Under the pieces are notes generated by a model. The model saw only the letters and a program-made list of their open reading frames with translations. It did no database searches and was not told the origin of the DNA. Below, piece by piece: positions 9,928-17,579 of a stretch of 64,000 bases of DNA (position 1 is its first letter; each line of letters starts with the position of its first letter). The stretch comes from Icerya purchasi (Eukaryota > Arthropoda > Insecta > Hemiptera > Monophlebidae). Both the position numbers and the translations under genes were made by a program. The stretch is taken from NCBI GenBank assembly GCA_039619475.1, contig CM077116.1, positions 248,629,440-248,693,439 on the forward strand, written 5' to 3'.

Positions 9928-10750
9928 TATATGGAGCTAAATACAAACCCAGACCACTTCGATATGGTTGTAAATAAAGTCCTTTTCCAATTTTTTTATT
10001 AATTTGTAGACCACTGCCTGATTTAAAACTTTTTCTAGCATCATTTACATCCTTCACCGCTTTCGCTATTGATGATACTGATGATGAAATTCCACCCAAT
10101 GTAGCAATACCTGCTAATAAGGGAACAAGGGGAAAAGCTCCTCCAGTTTTGGTAATCGGAATAATTCGTACATTATCATTATCAGCCACTATAGGATTTA
10201 ATTTTTTAACTGCTGTAATCGCTTTTTTCATACGTCCTTTAAGAGTTTTTTCTTTACGAACAGCTTTCCGCGCTACATTTAACACATCTCTGAAATATAA
10301 GGTTTTTCTTTTCGAGGATTTCGATTTAGTTTTCCGTTTCGCAGCTTGTTTTTTACCAGAACGACATCCTGCTCCTAATTTCCGTTTTACTTTCATAGCG
10401 TTCGTAGTTATCCAAGCAGCCGCTTTCTCACCGAGACTACTATCTGATGCTTTAACACGTTCCCAGGCTTTATTTTCTAATAATCTATCCGCTTCAGCTC
10501 GATTTTTATTATCAGAATACTTGCTATGTGCTATATCGTGATTTTTAGCAGCTTCGTCCAATGGATTTATACCGGTTACAACACGACTTAGTTGACGATC
10601 TAACTTTGTACCAGGTCCTAAATAATTATAACCAGGATAATGCAACTGAAACGGAAGGTTATCTATAACTCTATTCAGCACAGTTCCAAGACCGCGACCA
10701 CGTTTTATTTTCTTTCTTAACACATTAACTTTTCGTTGTTTTCTCGCCAT
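9887..10750 (-). CDS. PLA2-domain virion protein with adenoviral-core-like basic tail, 287 residues
   Basis: Residues 1-25 are basic. Residues 40-95 match the parvoviral VP1-type phospholipase A2 domain: the calcium loop YLGPGT, then AAKNHDIAHSKYSD with the His-Asp catalytic pair. The centre (about 125-190) is Lys/Arg rich. A Gly-rich hydrophobic segment GGAFPLVPLLAGIATLGG (about 203-220) and a repeat-like tail (LYLQPYRSG, LYLAPY) recall small adenoviral core or membrane-active proteins. By analogy it would act on membranes during virion entry; this is inference. The frame is intact from ATG 10750. It diverges from the ATPase gene across a 130-base gap and overlaps the protease frame at its 3' end. 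Confidence 0.75.
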   Translation of the reverse strand: MARKQRKVNVLRKKIKRGRGLGTVLNRVIDNLPFQLHYPGYNYLGPGTKLDRQLSRVVTGINPLDEAAKNHDIAHSKYSDNKNRAEADRLLENKAWERVKASDSSLGEKAAAWITTNAMKVKRKLGAGCRSGKKQAAKRKTKSKSSKRKTLYFRDVLNVARKAVRKEKTLKGRMKKAITAVKKLNPIVADNDNVRIIPITKTGGAFPLVPLLAGIATLGGISSSVSSIAKAVKDVNDARKSFKSGSGLQINKKIGKGLYLQPYRSGLGLYLAPYIAAGQRLNQFFRG

Positions 10751-10880
10751 ATTTAGAAATAATTTTCTATATATATACTTTTTATCACCCGACTCTGCGA
10801 GTTTTACCGCTATATATAGGTGTATTTATACTTTTTTAGTCTGTGTTGATGGTGCTTATTAAGTGAATAAATAAGCTATA
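10751..10880. promoter_or_regulatory. Bidirectional promoter between PLA2-protein and ATPase genes
   Basis: The 130-base divergent gap contains TATATATA-type boxes for both strands: AAAAAGTATATATATAG on the minus strand close to the ATG at 10750, a second minus-strand AAAAAGTATAAATAC block near 10829, and CTATATATAGG on the plus strand near 10811, about 70 bases before the ATPase ATG. Confidence 0.5.
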
Positions 10881-11603
10881 ATGAAAATTGTAAAGCAATC
10901 AACTATATTACCTATAAGTAATGTGCTAACACTAGTAGAAGGTAGTGATACGTTAGAACGATATAAACATGGATCGTTGTTTCCAAATAATATAAGATGT
11001 TTAATTATTGGACCGAGCGGTTGTGGAAAGACAAATTCTTTATTTACGCTATTAACACACCCGAATGGACTGCGTTATGAAAATGTCTACATATATAGTA
11101 CTTCTTTATATCAACCTAAATATAAATTGTTAGATACGATATATAAGTCCACACCTGAGATTGATTATCAAACATTTGTCGATGATGTAAATTTAATAAC
11201 GCCTGACGCGATTAATGAGAATTCTGTATTTATATTTGACGATATACCAACGTGCAGAGATCAACCTGTTGTAAAACAATACTTTTCGATGGGTCGTCAT
11301 AAAAATGTAGACTGTTTCTATTTGTGTCAAACATATGTAATGATTCCTAAACATATGATACGTGATAATGCCAATTTCATACTTGTCTTTGCTCAAGATG
11401 ATATAAATATACGACATATATATGATGAACATGTTAATGGTATGTGCTCGTATAAGACTTTCAAGAAACTTTGTACTACGTGTTGGAAGAATAAACACGG
11501 ATTTTTAGTGATTGATAAGGAGAGTGAACTATATAAAGGACGGTTTCGTCGTGGTTTTGACGAGTTTATAGTGATTGAAGACGAAAAAGATGGCGATGAA
11601 TAG
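10881..11603 (+). CDS. FtsK/HerA-type genome packaging ATPase, 240 residues
   Basis: Polinton packaging ATPase. Walker A is GPSGCGKT (about residues 47-54), Walker B is VFIFDDIP (about 115-122), and the sensor-like segment FYLCQTYVMIPK follows. The C-terminal half with NANFILVFAQDD and HGFLVIDKE fits insect Polinton ATPases. By analogy with adenovirus IVa2 and poxvirus A32 relatives it would drive DNA into the capsid. The frame is intact. Its stop overlaps the start of the next gene by 14 bases, so the two were probably transcribed together. Confidence 0.9.
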   Translation: MKIVKQSTILPISNVLTLVEGSDTLERYKHGSLFPNNIRCLIIGPSGCGKTNSLFTLLTHPNGLRYENVYIYSTSLYQPKYKLLDTIYKSTPEIDYQTFVDDVNLITPDAINENSVFIFDDIPTCRDQPVVKQYFSMGRHKNVDCFYLCQTYVMIPKHMIRDNANFILVFAQDDINIRHIYDEHVNGMCSYKTFKKLCTTCWKNKHGFLVIDKESELYKGRFRRGFDEFIVIEDEKDGDE

Positions 11604-12465
11604 TGTTAAAAGAAATATCGAGGATGAATTACAACTTAAAACTGAATTGGAAAAGATACGCACAGATATAATGAACAAATATAATACGTTAAAGAATGTG
11701 TCTAAATCTATTACAAATACTTCAGCTGTAATGTTTGAACCTATTACAAAACCATTGTCAGAGATTCGAGAAGCAATACAAAAACCAAAGGGAATGAAAA
11801 AAGATGATGATGAAATATTTAGATCTTTGGTTACAAAGCAAAAACTAGAACATAGTACTCCAAAGAAAGATATAGATGAAGAAATTGAAAATGATCAGTT
11901 TAATCTAAATGAAATGGGTTCTTTTCGTATTGATGGAGATGATCCTATACCAAAAGATATAATTTTTGGAATAAAGTGTAATCCTATTGCAGATGAGTAT
12001 ATGTTGGGTACAACAACAATTTCGTGGAACAAAGATCGTGGAGAAATATATTTAGGAAAAGGTGTTAATCGTGCTAAATTCCCATACACTACAGGAGTAA
12101 TGAATTTGCTATTGGAGTCGAAAGTAGATGAAATTGATTATAATATTGATGATTTACAGATATATAAACAATTACTAGAATTTACCGGAGCTCATTTGCG
12201 TGGTAATGGTGCCTTGAAAGGACTTCCCAATCAGAAATATAAGAAAATAATACGCCCGTTATTTCAATCTGAAGTACGTAGCGGAAAAGGTTACGAAAAT
12301 TATATAACTAACCGTAAAACTTCTCGTGTTGCTGGAATAAGTCTTAAAAGACCGCGAATTGAGTATTGGAACGACCCGAATGAATTAGTTGAACGATTAC
12401 AGTTATTACATGCATCTAAACAAAGTGGTAATACAGGTGTAGACAACGAAATTTTAGCAATCTGA
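11590..12465 (+). CDS. Polinton PY-like conserved protein, about 291 residues
   Basis: Start taken at the ATG at 11590 (MAMNSVKR); an upstream TTG in the same frame is unlikely. The N-terminal half is charged and helical. The C-terminal half has IFGIKCNPIADEYMLGTTTI, then YTTGVMNLLL and the end motif YWNDPNELVERLQLL...SGNTGVDNEI, which I recognise from the conserved protein next to ATPase and integrase in many animal Polintons. Function is unknown. The stop after DNEILAI comes slightly earlier than I expect for the family, so a small C-terminal frameshift is possible. It overlaps the ATPase by 14 bases and ends 50 bases before the integrase. Confidence 0.7.
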   Translation: MAMNSVKRNIEDELQLKTELEKIRTDIMNKYNTLKNVSKSITNTSAVMFEPITKPLSEIREAIQKPKGMKKDDDEIFRSLVTKQKLEHSTPKKDIDEEIENDQFNLNEMGSFRIDGDDPIPKDIIFGIKCNPIADEYMLGTTTISWNKDRGEIYLGKGVNRAKFPYTTGVMNLLLESKVDEIDYNIDDLQIYKQLLEFTGAHLRGNGALKGLPNQKYKKIIRPLFQSEVRSGKGYENYITNRKTSRVAGISLKRPRIEYWNDPNELVERLQLLHASKQSGNTGVDNEILAI

Positions 12466-12515
12466 AGAAGGATATATTCAGTTACCTTATTGATTAGTAG
12501 TATTAGAAAAAAAAT

Positions 12516-13473
12516 ATGCGTACGAAACAAACATCTACATCAAAATCCTTACAACGTAGTATAGTTGATGAACTTCATAAACCTGCACGAAAACGTTACC
12601 CGACGCGATGTGTACAACTTTTCGGTTTAAATGATTTATGGCAAGCTGATTTGATCGATATGTCGCAATACGCACGATTTAATCGAGGATATAAATTTAT
12701 TTTAACTGTAATAAATGCGTTTTCTAAATATGCGTGGACCATTCCTATAAAGAAAAAGAGTGGCCTGATAATTGCTAAAGCGTTAGAAAAAATTTTAAGT
12801 GAAAGAGGTGTTGATGCTCCTAATCATTTGCAAACAGATCAGGGTACAGAGTTTTATAATCCTCAAGTACGGGCCGTTTTAAATCGGAATAATATTAATT
12901 TGTACAGCACCCATTCACCGCTTAAAGCGAGTATTGTAGAACGTTTTAATCGTACAATAAAGAATTGGATATGGAAAGAATTTACTGCTAATCGTAATAA
13001 ACGATGGTTACAAGTTTTGCCCGAGCTTACCCAAAAATATAATACGACCTGCTGATGTAAATAAGACCGTTGAAAGACAAGTTGCAGAAAATATTGCAAG
13101 AGAATGTAGTAAAGATGTTGAACGATTCTCTCCCCCAAGCAAATCGAAAATTTTTAAAGCTGGTGATGTAGTTCGTATTAGTAAAGTTAAAACATTATTA
13201 GAGAAAGGCTATACTCCTAACTGGACTGGTGAATTATTTACTATAAATACAGTGAATTCTACTTTTCCTATGACGTATACGTTAAAAGATAGAACCGGTA
13301 AACCGTTAGTTGGTACTTTTTATGCTGAAGAATTACAAAAAACATCTTACCCCGACGTATACTTGGTGGAACGTGCTATTCAATGTAAAAGTAGAAAATC
13401 GTTGGTTAAGTGGTTAGGATTCCCGAGTTCAGATAATTCTTGGATCGATAATAGTTTATTAGTAAACGTTTAG
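12516..13473 (+). pseudogene. Retroviral-type integrase with chromodomain, frameshifted
   Basis: Integrase of the DDE class that would insert the element. The core shows Asp in DLWQADLIDM, Asp in HLQTDQGTEF and Glu in SIVERFNRT, all present. After the core the frame from 12516 stops at 13055, while homologous reading continues one frame over from about 13048 (RPADV) to 13473. About seven or eight residues usual at this point appear to be missing, so a small out-of-frame deletion at about 13040-13048 is likely. The C-terminal part has the SH3-like segment (GDVVRISK...KGYTPNW) and a chromodomain (YLVERAI...VKWLGF...NSWID). Only two bases separate its stop from the ATG of the fibre-like gene. 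Confidence 0.92.
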
Positions 13474-13475
13474 TT

Positions 13476-14431
13476 ATGCCGCTTCATAAGAATGGAAAAT
13501 ATATGCCTGATGGTGGAACTGGCGAGGGTGCTACTGTAGAAGTGGATTCGAGTGGAAATTATAATTTTAAAGGAAAACGGATACTAAATGTTAGTACGAT
13601 ATATCACGAACCTGCAGAGTCTGAAGCGTTATCATACAAGCAGATGAAATTTCTTCTATACTCTGATATCTTTAAAGCAGCCATGATAAATGCGCTTATG
13701 GAAAAAATTAACTTATCCGGCGATCATGTCAACATTTTAGGAAGACGAATAATTAATGTAGCTGAAGGTATTGAAACAAAAGATGTAGTCACCTTGGGTC
13801 AGTTGGGCGATATTCAGGGGTCTATGCAGGAAGTAATTATGAGTGAAGTTCAAACAAAGATCGATAATTTAAAACAGATAATTACAGAGGAAACTAATTC
13901 AGCATTTTTGAAAAATAAATACGATCATGATATAATGAATGCAGATATTAGTAATTTAGCAAAACGTATTGAGACTAGTAAAAATGAATATCTTTCAAAA
14001 TCTGGAAGTATAGATGATCGGGTGAAGATTCTTTCGAGTGAATTAGACTTCGTGAAAGAAACAGATAAAAAACTTGATAGCGAATTAAAAACCACAAAGA
14101 CAACGATATATATGAAGTGTTAAAAATTCAGAATGCAAAGATCGATAATAATATACAACAATTTAGCGATAAAATATCATCAGCGGATAAAAGGATTGAT
14201 GAAACTATTCAACGATTGGATACTGTGATAGATACAGCAACTAATAAGATTGACGATAATATAAAACGTTTTGATGCTGTGCTTGTAAATAATAGAGGAG
14301 AACTCGATAGATTACAGAAAAGTTTTACTAGAGAACATGATTGGGTTGTAGATAACCTTTACAATAGATTAATTACTCTAGAAACACAAATGCAGCAGCA
14401 TATTGCCTCAGAATCTGAGAAAAAACTGTGA
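13476..14431 (+). pseudogene. Fibre-like coiled-coil protein 1, AT-repeat frameshift
   Basis: Begins MPLHKNGKYMPDGG, followed by NFKGKRILNVS (about residues 34-44) and ILGRRIINVAEG...DVVTLGQLG, the kind of Gly-Arg-Ile-Asn-Val pattern found near the base of phage and virus fibres. From about residue 110 onward the protein is a long heptad-rich coiled coil. The first frame ends at 14123. The second frame (14117-14431) continues the coiled coil to EKKL; the shift is explained by one extra AT in the ATATATAT tract at about 14106-14115. A role as surface fibre or attachment protein is inference from architecture and position. The gene directly follows the integrase and is followed by a paralogue. 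Confidence 0.6.
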
Positions 14432-14523
14432 TTTTGTTATAAATATAGATTTCTCGAGATTTTTTCTTTTGTTTTTTATAATTTATTTAATTTAAAGTGT
14501 TGAAATACTGTAAGTATATGATA

Positions 14524-15178
14524 ATGCCATTGCATAAAAGTGGAAAATATGTACCTGAAGGAGGAAATGCTGAGCCTGCTAATATTGAATTGGATTCGAG
14601 CGGAAATTATAATTTTAAAGGAAAACGATTGGTAAATGTGAGCACTGTGGATAATGGCATGATTGAAACTGAAGTGATTTCATATAAGCGATTAAAATCT
14701 ATTCTTGCAACATTAGAAAGTAGCGAGAAGATACAAAAATTATCGGATAAATTAAATACGGTTTCTAATGAACTTTCAAAGCATGAAAATGATGTGAAAG
14801 GCACGATTGGTATACTTGGAGGTTTAATAAACGAATTAAGTGGAAAAGTGACCGTATTGTTGGATAAATATACATATTACTAAGGAAGTACTGGATAAAC
14901 AGCGCGAAGAAATAGAAAAACATTTTATGGAATTAATTGCTCAATACCGTGAAGAAATAGAAAAACGGTATAATAGGATGCTAGATAATCTTCGTGAAGA
15001 AATTAAAAAGGAAAAAGTACATCGTGTTGTAGATACGACACAACTAGTTGGTAAAACTACTAATTTAGATGAACATTTATGTAATATCGATTCGACTATT
15101 CAGCGTAAAGAACAAGAGGAAGCAGTACAAAAGGAAGTTGGGAATATTTTATCAACGATAGTACAATCAAAATTTTAA
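14524..15178 (+). pseudogene. Fibre-like coiled-coil protein 2 (tandem paralogue), 1-base frameshift
   Basis: Start chosen at ATG 14524 because MPLHKSGKYVPEGG matches the start of the preceding gene; NFKGKRLVNVS is also shared. The middle repeat ILGRRIINV seen in the first copy is absent, and the coiled coil is shorter. The first frame ends at 14883. A one-base shift at about 14872-14880 leads into ITKEVLDKQREEIEKHF and the coiled coil to 15178. The 3' end of this gene is also recognisable, decayed, in element 2 at about 26815-26935 on the other strand. The separation from the first copy (14432-14523) is short and AT-rich. Confidence 0.55.
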
Positions 15179-15315
15179 GTTTATGAAATAATAAATGTAA
15201 ATATATGAATAATATTTATTATATTGTAATAAAGATTACATACATTTTATATGAAATAATGTAAAAAAGATTTTGAAAATAAATATATGTATAAATAAGA
15301 AAAATACGCGTTTCT
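15179..15315. terminator. Convergent gene ends with polyadenylation signals
   Basis: The gap between the converging fibre 2 and 254-residue genes carries AATAAA on the plus strand (about 15229) and AATAAA on the minus strand (about 15213-15219). The same gap is recognisable at 26660-26815 in element 2. Confidence 0.5.
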
Positions 15316-16080
15316 TTACATACAATGCATATTACGCCAGCTGACTGCGTCACATCTGTGAGTATTATTATGATCGTAATCTGTATTCATAGGATCGAGA
15401 CATGACCAGCAAACAAATTTCGCTTTCGGCGACTGGATCCGCAACAATCGACTAAAGTTTTTTATCCACGCGAATTGATAATTTCCATTAGATCCCCAAT
15501 ATAATATGTTCGTGTGATGTTTATGATTTAACAAACTGTGATTTTTTCGGAAGGCATACACAGCTTTTATTTTATACTTGCACGAACTTAGATCAGTATA
15601 GTCAGTTTCTAACAGCTTGTACAGGTTGATTGATACAGCGTTTATTCTTTCGAACGTTTCAATATCTGCTAGCGAACGGATCGGTAAGTGAATAAAGCTG
15701 AAATCGTATACTTTCTGTAGAATATTGTACTGCCACATCGATGACGGTTTTGATGTAAATTTCGCTAAAACCGCATACATGAAACTATTTTTATTTTCTG
15801 GATCGTAAGGATCTTTAACGTAGACGACGGCTTTTCGGTTAGCTATTTCTTTAGGTAATACCATCATCGTTGGACTATACTCTATTTGCTCCTGTAGAAT
15901 TGGTACTTGCGTTAACGGTGGAGTCTGCAATTCTTGTGTTGTTTCTGCTGGTGATGGTTGTGGTGGCATATGTATATTTGGAAAATCGTCCGGAAACACT
16001 GCATTATCGTTATCGTTTACGAAAAAATTTCGAATAAAGTCAGCGACATTAATCTCATTCGATTCAGAATTGTTATTCAT
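15316..16080 (-). CDS. Free-standing paralogue of the PolB N-terminal domain, 254 residues
   Basis: Residues 1-75 are acidic, Asn/Pro-rich and probably disordered (MNNNSESNEINVADFI). Residues from about 84 align with the N-terminal domain of the element's own PolB: RKAVVYVKD against RKAVINVQN, FMYAVLAKF against FKYSMLAKF, then IETFERINAVSINLYKL against IKLFEKNNANLSINIYGL, HTNILYW against HTDLLLI, WIKNFSRLLRIQ against YIKNLEWLVRSQ, and CWSCLDPM...HRC against CRRCLWHA...KIC. The exonuclease and polymerase domains are absent. The frame is intact, and a close relative is intact in element 2 (25810-26658). The role is unknown; DNA or partner binding during replication is a guess. It is transcribed inward from the right TIR. 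Confidence 0.75.
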   Translation of the reverse strand: MNNNSESNEINVADFIRNFFVNDNDNAVFPDDFPNIHMPPQPSPAETTQELQTPPLTQVPILQEQIEYSPTMMVLPKEIANRKAVVYVKDPYDPENKNSFMYAVLAKFTSKPSSMWQYNILQKVYDFSFIHLPIRSLADIETFERINAVSINLYKLLETDYTDLSSCKYKIKAVYAFRKNHSLLNHKHHTNILYWGSNGNYQFAWIKNFSRLLRIQSPKAKFVCWSCLDPMNTDYDHNNTHRCDAVSWRNMHCM

Positions 16081-16410
16081 GTTTGATTATTATTGTAATA
16101 TTTTTACTAAAAAAAAAGAGAGAAAATAAGAACGAAAAAAATAACGAGCAATAAGAGAGAAAAAAGACACAAAATAAAGAGAGACAGAAAAAAAGAAAAA
16201 ACGTGGCAACTTATTGACTTTAACGTTCTTGAGACTATTTCTATAACACGTGAAGAGCACAGCTTCAACAAATTCCACACGTTCAACATAGCACTAATAC
16301 TGACAGAGCAATCAGATCCGTTCGAGAATCTACCTCGTTGCAAGTCTTTGAAAAAGGGAGGGGTGCACTAGAAAAACCACATTTCTTTGGTGAAAGCTAG
16401 TTATATACGC
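16081..16410 (-). promoter_or_regulatory. TIR-derived promoter and 5' leader of the 254-residue gene
   Basis: On the minus strand a TATATAA box (16401-16408) and CACCAAAG are followed by about 190 bases of leader that match 25500-25680. An 80-100 base pyrimidine tract (about 16110-16200) then ends in TTTTTAG about 22 bases before the ATG. That tract looks like a branch/polypyrimidine region and 3' splice site, so the leader may contain an intron. Confidence 0.5.
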
Positions 16411-16456
16411 AAATGAACGAAGTTGACCTGTGGTCATCGGCTTAAGTACGATTGGG

Positions 16457-16499
<43 letters not shown>

Positions 16500-16905
16500 G
16501 TGAACATGTTTTCTACAAAAGACATGAGGGGAAAGATCCATTCGGAGATGATGACCTTGACGCACGAACGAATGCATCTATATACGTAAGGTTATAAATA
16601 ATAATAAAAAAATATATACTTAGGATAATTATATATTACATATACTTAGACCTTGAAATATTTAAAAAGATCGCAGTAACGCTGTGGGCAGGAGGGGTGA
16701 GCGTGGACTTGGGTTAGTTTCAGGTTTTAAATAATATAAATGTGTTGATTTATAATCGGTTCGAACTAACAGAAGTGCGCGGAACCTGTACAGAGAAATT
16801 TGAGGGGGAAATTGTGGAAAATTTGCAGAAAATTGAGGAAAATCGGGGGAAACTCGGGGAAATTTTGGGGAAATTGGGGAAAACTTGGGGGAATTTTTGC
16901 CTCCC
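16380..16905 (-). repeat. Right terminal inverted repeat
   Basis: Reverse complement of 1-413, with an added TG microsatellite. The outer part (16845-16905) is a short minisatellite of GGGGAAATT-like units with no left counterpart in view, because the window cuts the left copy. The same CCCCAAATT-type array occurs at 19985-20040 in element 2. The true end may extend towards about 16990. Confidence 0.88.
16459..16495 (+). repeat. (TG)n microsatellite
   Basis: About 18 TG units inside the right TIR. A related CACACA stretch is found in the TIR-like leaders at 23285 and 25420 but not in the left TIR. Confidence 0.9.
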
Positions 16906-16990
16906 GAATAAAATACTTAGGTTACTTTTTGACCTCTGCACACAGTTCTGGAGTTATGACGTCAGAGGTCCCAGAACATAGATTTACTGA

Positions 16991-17238
16991 CTACTCCAAT
17001 AGGGTTTGGATTTATATGCACTAAAAATATACACTGAAAATATGCACAAAAACATGTATTAAAAATTTCATAATAGATAGTGTATATTAAAAAAATAAAA
17101 TAAAATTTTTTGTTTTTCGCTTCAAATTTTTATTAACGTGCTGCATTTTTTTTTTATTGAATTAATTTATATTCAAAAACATTTAAAAAATTATTACGTT
17201 TAACAGTAAGAATTTATTTTAAATTTTTAACATGAGAA
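16991..17238. other. AT-rich flank, no gene seen
   Basis: A/T-rich sequence immediately outside the presumed right end of element 1. A target duplication cannot be tested because the left end is missing. Confidence 0.4.
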
Positions 17239-17573
17239 TTACGTCTTGTGTCTGTTAACGTAGCCTTCAGGGCAGAGAAAGACCTGGCAAGATACAACTG
17301 GTAAATATTTAAGTGTATCCACTTCGGATGGAATGTAAGAGATTTCGTTTCTATCTGATACCCCATTTAAAAGTTCTACTATCACTTGTAATAAATTTCA
17401 TCCAGGATTACGATGAAGTACCGCATCTAACTTACAATTAGTTCTTAAAGCGGCGCTAATTAAATGAGACCAAAATCCAGTAATGCACCACTTTTTACCA
17501 TCCGTTAAAATGCATTATCGGTGGCAATCCAATGCCTTAACAATCCGCCAAAACTTGTTTTCTCTTTCGCCAT
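17239..17573 (-). pseudogene. Decayed coding fragment of unknown family
   Basis: On the minus strand an ATG at 17573 opens MAKEKTSFGGLLRHWIATDN. After a one-base shift the reading becomes TDGKKWCITGFWSHLISAAL, then LDAVLHRNPG, an in-frame TGA, and EVDTLKYLPVVSCQVFLCPE to a TAA at 17239. The amino-acid composition, with many Trp, Cys and ordered hydrophobic positions, is much more protein-like than the neighbouring DNA. I do not recognise it. It may be a host pseudogene or part of another mobile element interrupted near the Polinton's right end. Confidence 0.4.
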
Positions 17574-17579
17574 TTTAGT

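Larger units (their letters stand above)
1..16990. mobile_element. Polinton/Maverick DNA transposon (element 1), left end truncated by window
   Basis: The span is bounded by inverted repeats and holds the diagnostic Polinton set: protein-primed PolB, retroviral-type integrase, FtsK/HerA-type packaging ATPase, adenain-like protease, major and minor capsid proteins. Position 1 pairs with about 16847, so the left terminus and its target duplication lie outside the window. The right terminus is not resolved beyond about 16905. A length near 17 kb is usual for the family. PolB, integrase, the exonuclease-like gene and both fibre genes are broken, while capsid, ATPase and PLA2 genes are open, so this copy is probably immobile on its own but not ancient. 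Confidence 0.95.

Noticed and set aside
10149..10541. 130-codon frame antisense to the PLA2-protein gene
   Set aside because: It lies wholly inside a well-supported gene on the other strand and has no motif; Phe/Leu-rich composition reflects the complement of a Lys/Arg-rich gene.
16090..16343. Minus-strand hydrophobic frames as membrane proteins
   Set aside because: They translate the pyrimidine-rich leader of the 254-residue gene, and the corresponding leader in element 2 does not conserve them as a gene of their own.
1..16990. Endogenous adenovirus, nudivirus or bracovirus segment
   Set aside because: Retroviral-type integrase with chromodomain, protein-primed PolB and long TIRs together identify a Polinton; no nudiviral core genes were seen.
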